Assembly (NCBI RefSeq): GCF_024166365.1
Contig: NC_064830.1
Span: 90,078,968-90,142,967, forward strand
Direction: 5' to 3'
Source of the DNA: Elephas maximus indicus
Lineage: Eukaryota; Chordata; Mammalia; Proboscidea; Elephantidae
Length of the DNA: 64,000 nucleotides
Shown: positions 9,906-19,850 of the stretch, piece by piece
Numbering within the stretch: position 1 is the first letter of the stretch
How the letters are laid out: each line of letters begins with the position of its first letter
Notes under the pieces: generated by a model
What the model was told of the DNA's origin: nothing
Seen by the model: the letters and a program-made list of their open reading frames with translations, nothing else
The model's database searches: none
Program-made: the position numbers and the translations under genes

Positions 9906-12900
9906 CAGTCCTGCTGATGACCAGACCATAAGGTAATACATTTGTAGGATTTATTTTAATTTTTTTTGTGGTAAAATATATACAACATAATATTTGCCAT
10001 TTTAACCATTTTGTACATTCAGTGATATTAATCACAATCACAATGTTGTGCAACATCACCCCTATTTGTTTCCAAAACTTTTCATAATCTCTAACAGAAA
10101 CTCTGTGCCATTAAGCAATAACTTGTCATTGCCCCTCTCTCTAGCCCCTAGTAACCACTAATCTACTTTCTGTCTGCATGCCTTTGTCTGTTACCGATAA
10201 TTCATATAAATGAGATGGTATAAAATTTGTCCTTTTGTGTCTTGCATTTCATTTAGCATGATGATTTCAAAGCTCACCCATGTTGTAGCATGTATTAGAA
10301 TGTCATTCCTTTTTATGGCAGAATAATTTTCTATTGCACATATATACCACATTTTGTTTATTCATTCATTTGTTGATGGACACTTGGGCTATTTCCACCT
10401 TTTGGCTATTGTGAATAATGCAATTAAAGTATCTGAGTCCTTGCTTTCCATTCTTTCGGGAATATGCTCTGGAATGGAATTGTTGGGTCATACGGTAATT
10501 CTACATTTAACTTTTTGAGGAAACACAAAACGATTTTCTACAGCAACTGCACTATTTTTTTTTTTATTACACTTTAGATGGAGGTTTAGAGAACAAACTA
10601 GGTTCTCATTAAACAGTTAGTACATACATTATTTTATGACATTGGTTACCAACTCCACGACATGTCAACACTCTTCCTTCTCCACCTTGGGTTTCCTATT
10701 ACCAGCTTTCCTGTTGCCTCCTGCCTTCTAGTTCTTTGTGTGCCCCTTTAGTCTCGTTTTGTTTTATGGGCCTGTCTAATCTTTGGCTGATGGGTGAACC
10801 TCAGGAATGACTTCATTACTGAGCCAAAAGTGTGTCTGGGGGCCATACTATCGGGGTTTCTCCAGTCTGTCAGGCCAGTGAGTCTGGTCTTTTTTTGTGA
10901 GTTAAAATTTTTTTGTACATTTTTCTCCAACTCTGTCTGGGACCCTTTATTGTGATCCTTGTCAGAGCAGTCAGTGGTGGTAGCTGGGCACCATCTAGTT
11001 GTACTAGACTCAGTCTGGTGGAGACTGTGGTAGTTGTGGTTCATTAGTCCTTTGGGCTAATTTTTCCCTTGTATCTTTGCTTTTCTTCATTCTCCCTTGT
11101 TCCCAAAGGGGTAAAACCAGTGGAGTATCTTAGATGGCCACTCACAACCTTTTAAAACCCCAGAGGCTACTCACCAAAGTAGAATGTAGAACATTTTCTT
11201 TATAAACTATGTTATGCCAATTGAGTTAGATGTTCCCCAAGACCATGGTCCCCACAGCCCTCAGCCTAGTAATTTGGCCCCTCAGGGAGTTTGGATGTGT
11301 CTATGGAGCTTCCATGACCTTACCTTATACAAGTTATGCTGGCTTCCCCAGTGTTGTGTACTGTCTTACCTTTCAGTAAAGTTACCATTTATTTATTGTC
11401 TATTTAGTGTTTTTCATTCCCAACCCTCCCCTCCCTTGTAACCATCAACGATTGTTTCTTTTTGTGTGTAAAACTTTTCATGAGTTTTTATAGTAGTGGT
11501 CACATACAATATTTGTCCTTTTGTGATTGACTTATTTCAGTCAGCATAATGGCCTCCAGATTCATCCGTGTTGTGAGATGCTTCACAGATTCATCATTGT
11601 TCTTTTTCCTTGTGTAGTACTCCATTGTGTGTATGTACCATTGTTTCTTTATCCATTCATCTGTTGATGGGCATCTAGGTTGTTTCCATCTTTTTGCTAC
11701 TGTGAACAATGCTGCAATGAACATGGATGTGCATATGTCTATTCATGAGATGGCTCTTATTTCTCTAGGATATATTCCTAGGAGTGGGATTGCTGGATCA
11801 TATGGTATTTCTATTTCTAGCTTTCTAAGGAAGCACCATATCGTTTTCTAAAATGGTTTTACCACTTTGCATTCCCACTGCAGCTGCACTATTTTATATT
11901 CCCACCAGTAATGAATGAGGGCTCCAGTTTCTCCACATGCTTGCCAACACTTGTTATTTCTCCTTTTTTGATAATACCATCCTAGTGGGTGTGAAGTGGT
12001 ATCTGGTTGTGGTTTTGATTTGCATTTCCCCCAAATTTTTAATGATTAATGAAGTTGAGCATTTTTGTGTGTGTGTGTTTAATGGACATTTGTGTACCTT
12101 CTTTGGAGAAATGTCTGTTCAAGTCCTTTGCCAATTTTTTGATTGAGTTTTTTGTGTTGCTGAGTTGTGGGAGTACTTTATATATTTTGGGTATTAAACC
12201 CTTTTAAGATATAAGATTTCTAATTTTTCCCCCCATTTTATAGGTTGTGTTCTCACTTTCTAGATAGCCTCCTTTGATGCATGCAAGTTTTTTTTTTAAT
12301 GAAGTCCAATTTATCTTTTTTTTTTTTTTTTATTGCTTATGCATTTGGTGTACCATCTAAGAATTTATTGTCAAAGACAAGGTCCTGAAGATTTACCTCC
12401 ATGTTTTCTAAGATTTTTATAGTTTTAGCTCTTAAGTTTAGGTCATTGATTAATAAATTTTCATATGTGGTGTAGGTACGGATCCAACTTCATTCTTCTG
12501 CATGTGGATATCTAGTTGTCCCAGCACCATTTTTGAAGAGATTATTCTTTCCCCATTGAACTGACTTGGCACCCTTTTTGAAAATCAATTGGACATAGAT
12601 GTATGAGATTATTTCTGGATTCTCAATTCTATTCATTTGGTCTATACTTCTGTCCTTGTACCAGTACCACACTGTTTCTAGTACTGTATCTTTGTAGCAC
12701 ATTTTGAAATCAGAAAATGTGAGCCATCTAACTTTGTTCTTTTTCAAGATTGTTTTGGATATTTAGGGCCCTCTGAATAGCAGTGGTGAAAGCAGGCATC
12801 GTTTTGCTCCTGATCTTATATGAAGGCTTTCAGTCTTTTGTCTCTGACTATGATGTTAGCTGTGGGTTTTCATAAATGCACTTTATCATGTTGAGGAATT

Positions 12901-12964
12901 CCCCTTCTTTTCCTAGTTTGTTGAGTGTTTTTATTATGAAAGGGTGTTGGATAATTTTGTGTTA
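9906..12964 (-). mobile_element. Ancient mammalian L1 ORF2, antisense
   Basis: Minus-strand L1 with old 3' end at 9906-10558 ('gtacaaaatggttaaaatgg' style tail read in reverse) and ORF2 from 11896 to about 12964. A minus-strand frame at 12490-12747 gives KKNKVRWLTFSDFKMCYKDTVLETVWYW, the L1 domain downstream of RT. A younger L1 (10559-11880) splits it. It sits in the LTR whose terminus reappears at 12965. Confidence 0.8.
10559..11880 (-). mobile_element. Afrotherian L1, antisense, ORF2 end plus 3' UTR
   Basis: Poly(T) at 10555-10564, then the reverse complement of the 3' UTR (to about 11450) and ORF2 C-terminus (minus frame 11500-11724, MFIAALFTVAKRWKQPRCPS). Flanks CAACTGCACTATTTT (about 10544-10558) and CAGCTGCACTATTTT (11881-11895) are a 15-bp duplication with one change. 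Inserted in the older antisense L1. Confidence 0.88.
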
Positions 12965-13015
12965 TTTTAAGCTACTTAGTTTGTAGTAATTTGTTACAGC
13001 AGCAATAGGAAACTA

Positions 13016-13860
13016 ATATCCACACTATGACAGTTCTTAATCCAGAGACGAAGAACCCAAAGTGGGCGTTTCACCAACAGCTAAATTACATATTTGGAGA
13101 CTGGAAAAATCACCACGTGGTGATGCTGTGGACCCCCCTACTGTAAACTAGACCTTGGCCAGGACTCCATTTATTACTTGCCCTTCATATGACCCCACTC
13201 TAACAAGGGATGCCACTAATGACTCTTTAGGCCTCCAGGTATCAATGTCAACTCATACTTTGTGTCCGGAAGTCCTCAAAATGTCTGAGTATTCCCCTTT
13301 GCCTAGTGCATAATCACTCAAATAGATGTTCATAAGTCCCTTTGGGGAAAAACTGAGGGAATCATTACTATATATACTTGTCATTGTGCTGCAGGGTCCT
13401 TCCTCCTGGGGATCTTGTCACCTCTTTAGTCAATGGGCTCTGAGTCTGAAAACCAGCCAGTTCCATAAATTAGGCAAAGGATCATGATTTTTCTCTTGGG
13501 GTGACCACCCTCACCTTTCAGTCCTTCATTCTTGATTTATTGATGCTTGCACAAGACAAATAATGCCCTTGTTGGCTGTCCATCTATTTTTCCCCGGACA
13601 ATGTTCTACTTCTTTAATCATCTCCAAAACTCTCTGTGGGTCAGGACCCTCAACTGCTATTCTGACCTTACCAGTCATTTCAATAATTGCAAGCTTCTGG
13701 ATTCTAGTGATTAAATGCTACCCCTGTCCTCTATTGTTTCTGAGAGGTCCTATCATCCCCAGTGCTCTAAGCACCAAGTTCTGTAATAGTCTTTTCCTAG
13801 GCTACAGGAGAAAGCCAGCACTGAACTTTTTAATGATACTAGGACCCCTCTCACCAATTC
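13016..13860 (-). mobile_element. ERVL-like internal fragment, antisense (probable)
   Basis: On the minus strand, sequence around 13.05-13.3 kb resembles the protease/pol-start region of ERVL-type proviruses as I remember it ('gtaataaatggagtcctgg'). No catalytic motif can be read because stops are frequent. Could also be another ERV class. The plus-strand ATG frame at 13563-13874 has no recognisable domain. Confidence 0.4.
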
Positions 13861-14025
13861 CTTTTTTTTTTTAATTGTGCTTTAGGTGAAAGTTTACAGG
13901 ACAAACTAGTTTCTCATTAAACAGTTAATACACAAATTGTTTTGTGACGTTGGTTGCCAACCCTGCGATGTGTCAACACTCTCCCTTTCTCCACCTCGGT
14001 TTCCCTGGTTCCATTCATCCAGCTT
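13861..14025 (-). mobile_element. Afrotherian L1 3' end, short antisense insertion
   Basis: Poly(T) at 13862-13873, then 'aattgtgctttaggtgaaag' and the last about 150 bases of the L1 3' UTR in reverse. Heavily 5'-truncated. Duplications were not resolved. Confidence 0.8.
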
Positions 14026-14719
14026 ACCTGACTGATGGGGAGGTGACGAGTTACCACGCTGAGTGACAGGTGACACCAACCCTAGTGATGCCACTGCCTT
14101 GGCGATCCCTCCCTCAGTAGTGCTAACCTACCTGCTGCCACCGCTACCATGGAGCCTGGGTCATTTTGGTGTCAACCTTTCAGAATCAGAATGGTCTTGC
14201 AAATAGAATAAATGCTCAGAACAAACCTGTCAATTTCTTTGAGTTTTGAGTTTTTTGAACAGCTTTTTGTGTCAGAAGCAGGACCCAAAGATGATCACCG
14301 AGGAGACACCACAGTTTTGGTGAGAGATCAAGTATGGTACCAACAGGGCCCTTTGTGCCCAATGTTCCCTTGCCATGGACGGGAAACTTGGTGAATCTCT
14401 CCTTGGTTTGAGTTCCACTCATTTTGTGTTGAACTTTCTGGGCTTATAGCCTCACAGTTTTGCTCTGTCTGGGGAATTAGGTTCCTATCTCCTCTGTCTT
14501 TTTCTTCCCACTTTGGGGAATTTCTGTTTGGTGCTTGCCTTGTGTAGTGAGTTCCCGTTTGTGTTATTATCTAAGTACTTTACTTGGACCAGGTCCAAAG
14601 GAAAGTGAACTGCGTTCAATAAAGAGGCTTCATGCAGTTTTTTTTTGTTTTTTTTTTAATGGGTAGACCTTACTGAAAACAGGTTGGAATTGTGGTAGTT
14701 ACTTTTGTGTGTTTATGTA
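14026..14719 (+). other. Unassigned; weak LTR-like features
   Basis: About 700 bp without a confident call. 'aataaatgctcagaacaaac' near 14210 followed about 50 bp later by 'tgtgtcagaagcaggaccc' looks like the end of an LTR and a primer-binding site. 'aataaagaggcttcatgc' precedes a T-rich run at 14640. These could be retroviral remains. No reading frame supports that. Confidence 0.3.
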
Positions 14720-14781
14720 TGTTAGGATTGAATCGTGTCCCCAAAAATATGTATTGTAAATCCTAACTCCTATACCTGTGG

Positions 14782-14959
14782 ATAGGAAACCCTGGTGGTG
14801 TAGTGGTCAAGGATTATGTCTGCTAACCAAAAGACTGGCAGTTCAAATCCACCAGGCACTCCTTGGAAACCCTATGGGGCAGGTCTACTCTGTTCTTTAG
14901 AGTTGCTATGAGTAGGAATTGACTTGACGGGCAATGGTTTTTTTTTTTTTTTTTTTTTA
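14782..14959 (+). mobile_element. AfroSINE, type 1, full length
   Basis: Head 'ggaaaccctggtggtgtag' with A-box-like GGTGTAGTGG and B-box-like 'agttcaaatcc', tail 'gttgctatgagtaggaatt' ending in a T-run. Flanked by an 11-bp perfect duplication TATACCTGTGG (14771-14781, 14960-14970). It lies in the 5' LTR of MaLR 1. Confidence 0.92.
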
Positions 14960-15273
14960 TATACCTGTGGTTATAATCTCATTTGGGAATCGGTTTTCTT
15001 TGTTATGTTACTATGGCTGTATTAGTGTAGAAAATTAGTGTAGGGTGTGTCTTAAATAAATCTCTTCTGAGATAGAAAAGAGCAGATTAAGCAAACAAAC
15101 AAGCCAGCAGAGATGGGGGAAGACAGATGCCAAGCTACATGGAGATCTCCAAGGAGCCGAGGAACAGAAGCTGAAAAGAGATGGGGAACTTCCCCCAGAG
15201 CCCAGAGAGAAAAACTTCACCTAGACTTGGCACCCTGAATTCAAACTTCTAGCCTTCTGAATTGTGAGGAAAT

Positions 15274-15749
15274 TGATGAAGAATTTCTAAGAGCAGAAGC
15301 AAAGTTAAAACAATCTTAGAGATTTATTAGCCCATCATACAATTTACAAAGCGGGCAACACATAGCATGAGACTGAGTGTTGGCAAAGAAATGGAGTAGT
15401 ATTGGGATTTTATAGTCCAAGGAACAAAGAAAGTCAGCAAAATCCTGGTGGTTTCAATTAGACTTTCAGATAGTCATCAAAATATCCCTTTGGAAATGTC
15501 AGTGTCTCTAAGAAGATGAATGACGCAGGTTTCCAGGTGGCTCGGCATTGGTTTGTCTGGAATGCAGGGGCTAAAGATATAGGTTGTTCGTTATACATAA
15601 ATCTAAAGAAACAAGCTAGCTATCTCCTCTAAAAACCAGGTTACTTATTATCTTAAATTTTTGCCGTGTGATCTCAGGCTTCAGCCATGTTCTCTGGGCT
15701 TGGCAGAAATGTTTTCCTCAGTTTCCACACTTTGTTTTCAACCTCCGCA
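15274..15749 (-). repeat. 3' LTR of the class I ERV
   Basis: On the minus strand it runs TGCGGAGGTTG .. TTCATCA. It aligns over its length with 27480-27947: both contain 'ttctaagagcagaagc', 'gagatttattag', 'caggtttccaggtgg', and end 'caacctcc[g/a][c/t]a'. The two copies differ at many scattered positions, so the insertion is not recent. Confidence 0.9.
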
Positions 15750-15760
15750 TTTCTCCCTTG
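15750..15760 (-). other. Polypurine tract of the class I ERV
   Basis: Minus-strand 'acaagggagaaa' lies directly before the 3' LTR's TG. This is the plus-strand primer position in retroviruses and fixes the LTR edge at 15749. Confidence 0.75.
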
Positions 15761-15840
15761 TGATCAAGCCTCCGCTAGGGGGCACTGATCACCCACAAAG
15801 GAGTAACCTTTCTTCTCCAACGATTTTTTTTAACTTGTCC

Positions 15841-15953
15841 TATAGGGTCAGGGTTTTTGGCGGGGGGGATAGGGTCTCTATGAGTCGGAATCGACTCGAT
15901 GGCACTGGGGTATAGGGTCGCTATGAGTCGGAATCGACTCGACGGCCCTGGGT
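15841..15953 (+). repeat. Array of AfroSINE tail units
   Basis: Two about 42-43-bp units, 15869-15911 and 15912-15953, each 'atagggtc[t/g]ctatgagtcgg' to 'cactggg'. They are preceded by a shortened unit at 15841-15860 ('tatagggtcagggtttttgg'). No SINE head is present, only the 3' tail shared with RTE, repeated. It ends in a T-run. Confidence 0.8.
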
Positions 15954-16319
15954 TTTTTTTTTGAATGCTCCGTCGTTTACCTTATTTCAATGTGACTTTA
16001 TATCTTCTTCACCTTGCCATGCTATTAGGTCTCATCTTCAGGGTGAGTTGTTTTGAGGTTTTATTAGTGAGGGTTTTAGGCCAAACTTGAGGAATTCCTC
16101 TGCCAGTCGAAGGACATTAACCAAGACCTGCCCATCAAAACGCAAAAAGTTACCCATTATTTTCTTGTTGAAAAGCACGAGCTATGAATATCTACAGAGC
16201 CAGTAGGTTTGGGTATACAGTATTTCATAGAAGTACCATAGTTGCTTAGCACAAAACAACATTTTATGATTATAAAGATAGATACAAAGATGAATAGGAA
16301 CCAAAAAAAAATTTTTTTT

Positions 16320-16739
16320 TTTTTTTTTTTGTTCAAGCCAGGGTAAATTAATACCGTTTTCCACCACCCACCCTGGGAACCGAATCAGTTACTTAAAATC
16401 TCAGCTAAAGAGGGAACCGGATCACTGGAATTTGGACACCACGTATTGCATACAGGAAACGTAATGAGGTATGCTAGCACTATTATCACGAATATAACAC
16501 AACGATCAGTTTTAGTAATGGCAACAGTGCCTCTTTGAGCAGCAGTGAGGATGTCGGGAGCCATTCAGTTTTGGAGAACCCCCTCTCTCATATTTCAGTG
16601 TTCCTTTTCTTGGAGTCCATTGGCCGAATCATTTGAGGTAATCTGAATATATTTTGCCAGAACTTTTTTTCAGCATGCTTCATAACATCTTCTAAACCTA
16701 ATTGGGGTGCAAAAATAGCAGCCAAATGATCATACCAAT
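16320..16739 (-). pseudogene. ERV1 env remnant, transmembrane subunit
   Basis: Minus-strand reading from 16739 gives HWYDHLAAIFAPQLG, then a segment with AAQRGTVAITKT, matching the order of the TM ectodomain in gammaretroviral Env. The Cys motif that follows in the family is not complete here. Frameshifts and stops intervene and the C-terminus fades into an A/T run at 16306-16330. The frame continues from 19.25 kb across MaLR 2. Confidence 0.6.
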
Positions 16740-17019
16740 TGTTATGGATTGAATTGTGTCCCCCCAAAACATGTGCTGTAATTCTTAACCTCTACGCCTG
16801 TGGTTGTAATCCCATTTGGGAATGGGTTGCCTTTGTTATGTTAATGAAACGGGATTACTGTAGAATGTATCTTAAATTGATCTCTTTTGAGATATAAAAG
16901 AGATTAAACAAACAAGCGAGAAGCAGAGATGGGGGAAGAGAGGTATCAAGCCACATGAAGATTGTCCAGAAGCAGATGCTCAAAAAAGACGAGGACCTTC
17001 CTCCAGAGCCAACAGAGAG

Positions 17020-17117
17020 CTCCTTGGAGATCTTATGGGGCAATTAGTTCTACTCTGTCCTATAGGATCGCTATGAGTTGGAATCAACTCGAAGGAAACA
17101 GGTTTTGTTTTGTTTTT
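17020..17117 (+). mobile_element. AfroSINE, 5'-truncated, at a deletion junction
   Basis: Starts at 'ctccttggagatcttatggg', mid-SINE, and ends with 'gaaacaggttttg'. On its left the LTR stops at 'gccaacagagag'; on its right the MaLR internal sequence begins well inside gag. About 200 or more bp of LTR end and leader are missing. No duplication seen. Confidence 0.8.
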
Positions 17118-17126
17118 TCCTTCGGT

Positions 17127-17660
17127 TTTAATAGTAAAATCCTGGATTTCCTTGAAAAGACTGTTGGTAGAACTATGGACACCAAAGTTAAAGACAATTC
17201 TGGCGAGGGCTTAGAAGGAAGTGAGAATAGCTATAAAGAAAGTCCCTATCATTTTAGAGAATACATATAGCACCAGCAGCAGAACGTTGCTAGACATTTG
17301 GACATTGAATGTGCTTCTAGTGAGGCTTTAAAAGAAAATGATGAACCTGTGACTGGACAATGGAAGAAGGGAGATGCTTTTTATGCAATGGCAAAGAACT
17401 TGTCTGAATTATGTTCAGATGTTTGGTGGAAGGTAGAGCTTGTAAGTGATGAACTTGTATATTTAGCTGAGGAGGTTTCTGAGCAAGATCTTAGGGAGGC
17501 CACGTGGTTTCTCCTTGTTGCTTATAGTAAAATGTGAGAGGAAACAGATAGGCTTAAAAACGAACTATGCAAAGTGAAAACAAAACTTAAAGATTTGGAA
17601 AATTCTGTTATACAAAAGAAGGACACACGTCCAAGATTGTACACCAAGGACTTGGGTAGT
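17127..17660 (+). pseudogene. MaLR gag-like frame (copy 2)
   Basis: Open stretch at 17298-17537 encodes an acidic, Trp-rich region (CASSEALKENDEPVTGQW, then KNLSELCSDVWWKVE and YLAEEVSEQDL), followed after a stop by a Lys/Glu-rich coiled-coil-like segment (LKNELCKVKTKLKDLENSV). The same order occurs at 28276-28640. Known MaLR elements carry only such a gag-like frame. No protease or RT is present. Function unknown; not intact. Confidence 0.65.
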
Positions 17661-18647
17661 CTTTTTTAAATAGATTAAGCCTGTGACTGATGGATCTAAC
17701 CAATGAGCACAGGAGAAAACCCATCAGCTTAGACTGAAGGGGACTGAGAAAAAACATTGGGAAAGGAGCAAACATTGTCTGCCTCTTGGAATTCTACGGG
17801 CAAAAAACAGACCAAAGGAGCTACATCTGTTGTCCTCCAAGAAAAGAAAAGGACCATTCCTGGAGCAGCTCAGAGATCAGCAGAACTGTTGGAAGGAGAA
17901 CAGGAAGCAGGGCTACATCAGTGTCAAAGGGTGGGGTCTCAGCCTCAAAGGTTTAAAAGAGTTAGATCTTCACCAACTTGGTTTTGGAGTGTGCGGCTAC
18001 AGTTCAAGACTGCCAGGGGAATGGACCTGCTGCCAAAAGCTGAGGGGGCAGGGCTGCCATGTCCAAGAGAGAGAAGAACAAGGCTTGCGTGGCCCACTAA
18101 GATGGACTAGAAGAATGGGGTCGCGCAAAGCTGAGGGAGCAGAATTGCCATCTCAGTGGGCCTGGAAGGTGGAGCTGAAGCCCAAGGCCGAGGGGCTTCC
18201 ATCCAGAATCCAAAAGCTGCGGCCAACGCTCACAGCCTGGAGGGCAGGGCCATTGCAGAGATGGTTCCAAAGAACAGAGGATTATTTTCAAACCTTGAGA
18301 GCTAATGTAATTTGTTATACTGGGCTTTAGACTTGCTTGGTGCCCCTTTATTCCTTCTTTCCCTCCAATTTCTCCCACCTGTAATGGAAATGTCTACCTT
18401 GTGTCTGTTCCACCATTGTACTTTGGAAGCAGATAATTTGTATCCTACATTTCACAGGTTCATATATGAAGAAGAATTTTGTCCCAGGATGGAACACACC
18501 TAAAGTCGCACCCGTATTTGATTTGGATGATTCAGAAGATGAGACTTTGGACTTGGAGTTGATTTAAGACTTTTGGGATGATGTGATGGGGTGAATGTGT
18601 TTTGCATGTGGGAAGTACATGAATTTTGGGGGGCCAGTGGGTGAAAT
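17661..18647 (+). mobile_element. MaLR 2 internal 3' region, GC-rich
   Basis: Continues the internal sequence with 'agctacatctgttgtcctcc' and GC-rich imperfect repeats of 'aagctgaggg[a/g]gcag'. The long plus frames at 17757-18110 and 17830-18330 are repeat-derived: the same region is in MaLR 1 at 28800-29400 with different stops. Ends with 'ggtgaatgtg' and an acidic stretch before the 3' LTR. Confidence 0.65.
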
Positions 18648-19242
18648 GCTATGGATTGAATTGTGTCCCCCCCCCAAATTTGTCGTAAGTCTTATCCTCT
18701 TTGCCTGTGTTTAGAGCCCTGGTGGGGCAGTGGTTAAAGCGATCAAGGATTTGAATGTTCGAAACCACCAGTGGCTCCGAAGGAGAAAGATGTGGCAGCC
18801 TGCTTCCATAGGGATTTACAGCCTTGGAAACCCTAAGAGTGTCACCATGAGTCAGAATCAACTGGACAGCAGTGGGTTTTGGTTTTGGTATGCCTGTGGT
18901 TATAATCTCATTTGGGAACGGGTTGTCTTTGTTATGTTAATGAGGCAGGATTAGTGTAGGGTGTGTCTTCAGTCAATCTCTTTTTAAATAAAAGAGATTA
19001 AACAAACAAGTGAGAAGCAGAGATGGGGAAGAGAAATGTCAAGCCACATGAAAATCATCCAGGAGCAGAAGCTCAAAAGAGACAAGGACTTTCCCCCAGA
19101 GCTGACAGAGAAAGAAAGCCTTCCCCTAGAGCTGGTGCCCTAAATTTAGACTTCTAGCTTCCTAAACTGTGAGAAAATAAATATCTGTTTAAGCCATCCA
19201 TTTGTGGTATTTCTGTTATAGCAGCACTAGATAACTAAGACA
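18648..19242 (+). repeat. 3' LTR of MaLR 2
   Basis: TGCTATGGATTGAATTG..ACTAAGACA with a SINE at 18711-18890. Contains 'aaataaatatctgttt' (polyadenylation-like) near the end. Matches the short LTR subfamily. Confidence 0.88.
18711..18890 (+). mobile_element. AfroSINE, type 2, in MaLR 2 3' LTR
   Basis: Head 'gagccctggtggggcagtgg', a middle with 'aaagatgtggcagcctgctt' typical of the longer subfamily, tail 'caccatgagtcagaatcaac'. Duplication TGCCTGTG at 18702-18709 and 18891-18898. The insertion point corresponds to that of the type 1 SINE in MaLR 1 (14781). Confidence 0.85.
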
Positions 19243-19247
19243 CCAAT

Positions 19248-19850
19248 GAAATCAGATCTGGACCATCGATCTCTTAAGAGGGGATATTAGGTAGAAGAGG
19301 CAAATCAGTTAATACTCTACCTTGGGTCCAGCTCAGTCCTATAGAACATCTGCCAATCGATTCAGGTGGAACCCAAGGCCAAAGGTTAGAACCACATAAC
19401 CAGTATGTACCATTTGGGGCTAACCAAGAAATGCCTTGGCATCACAACCAATCAGTGGCAAATCAGTCAGTAGCTTGAAGAGAAATAATGGCTATATAAT
19501 CAGAGCTTTGAAGCCATCGCATGTCTCTGGTAGCCTTTGGATCATGCTGCTTGCTATGGTTGGCTTGCTCCTAGCAGAGAGAAGCTGTTAGAATTAACTT
19601 TCCCGCTTGAGGTGTCAGGCAAATAAAACCATTTCATACTTGTGGGTTGGGGCCACTAATGGGAGGTCATGTTTAATGCTTCTTGAGGGAATACACTACA
19701 TCCCTCTTGAGCAATCTTAAAGGCTAAAGCCTCAATGCTACTTAGAGAAAAGGTCAAATTGTGTCCTTTTTTCAGTGGCAAATGGGGTATAGGCCATTGA
19801 GCAATAGAAAATTTTGTTATGGTTGGGTCATTTAGGGTAACTTGTCCTTT
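19248..19850 (-). pseudogene. ERV1 env remnant, surface subunit and start of TM
   Basis: On the minus strand, around 19411-19389 the reading GTYWLCGSN appears, followed by PPESIGRCSIG and LTDLPLLPNIPS. This is the typical order near the SU/TM boundary of gammaretroviral Env. The frame then runs into the WYDHLAAIF segment beyond MaLR 2. Upstream stops are present. The HMGN1 retrocopy cuts env on the other side. Confidence 0.6.

Larger units (their letters stand above)
7950..13015 (+). mobile_element. MaLR/MLT1-type LTR broken into three pieces
   Basis: Piece 1 (7950-8080, 'gattatcttggattatctg') is separated by a sense L1 from piece 2 (9758-9905, 'gcagcctctagaagct'). Piece 2 is separated by an antisense L1 from piece 3 (about 12965-13015, 'tttgttacagcagcaatagg..actaata'). 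The order and the terminal ACTAATA fit one LTR of the MaLR/MLT1 kind, similar in style to 56751-57514. The left terminus is not clear. Confidence 0.55.
16740..19242 (+). mobile_element. MaLR provirus 2, inserted in ERV env
   Basis: Complete element of about 2.5 kb: 5' LTR fragment from TGTTATGG at 16740, internal gag-like region, 3' LTR 18648-19242 ending ACTAAGACA. Perfect 5-bp duplication CCAAT at 16735-16739 and 19243-19247. The 3' part of its 5' LTR and the primer site were lost where a truncated SINE sits (17020-17117). Internal sequence parallels 28020-29527 of MaLR 1. Confidence 0.9.

Noticed and set aside
17757-18330. Two long overlapping plus frames (117 and 166 codons) as host genes
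   Set aside because: Internal MaLR sequence; the parallel region in MaLR 1 has different stops and frames.
19270-19660. Plus-strand LTR promoter (AACCAATCAG, CTATATAATC, AATAAAACC)
   Set aside because: The minus strand of the same stretch reads retroviral Env (GTYWLCG.., LTDLPLLPN) in line with the ERV, which explains it better.
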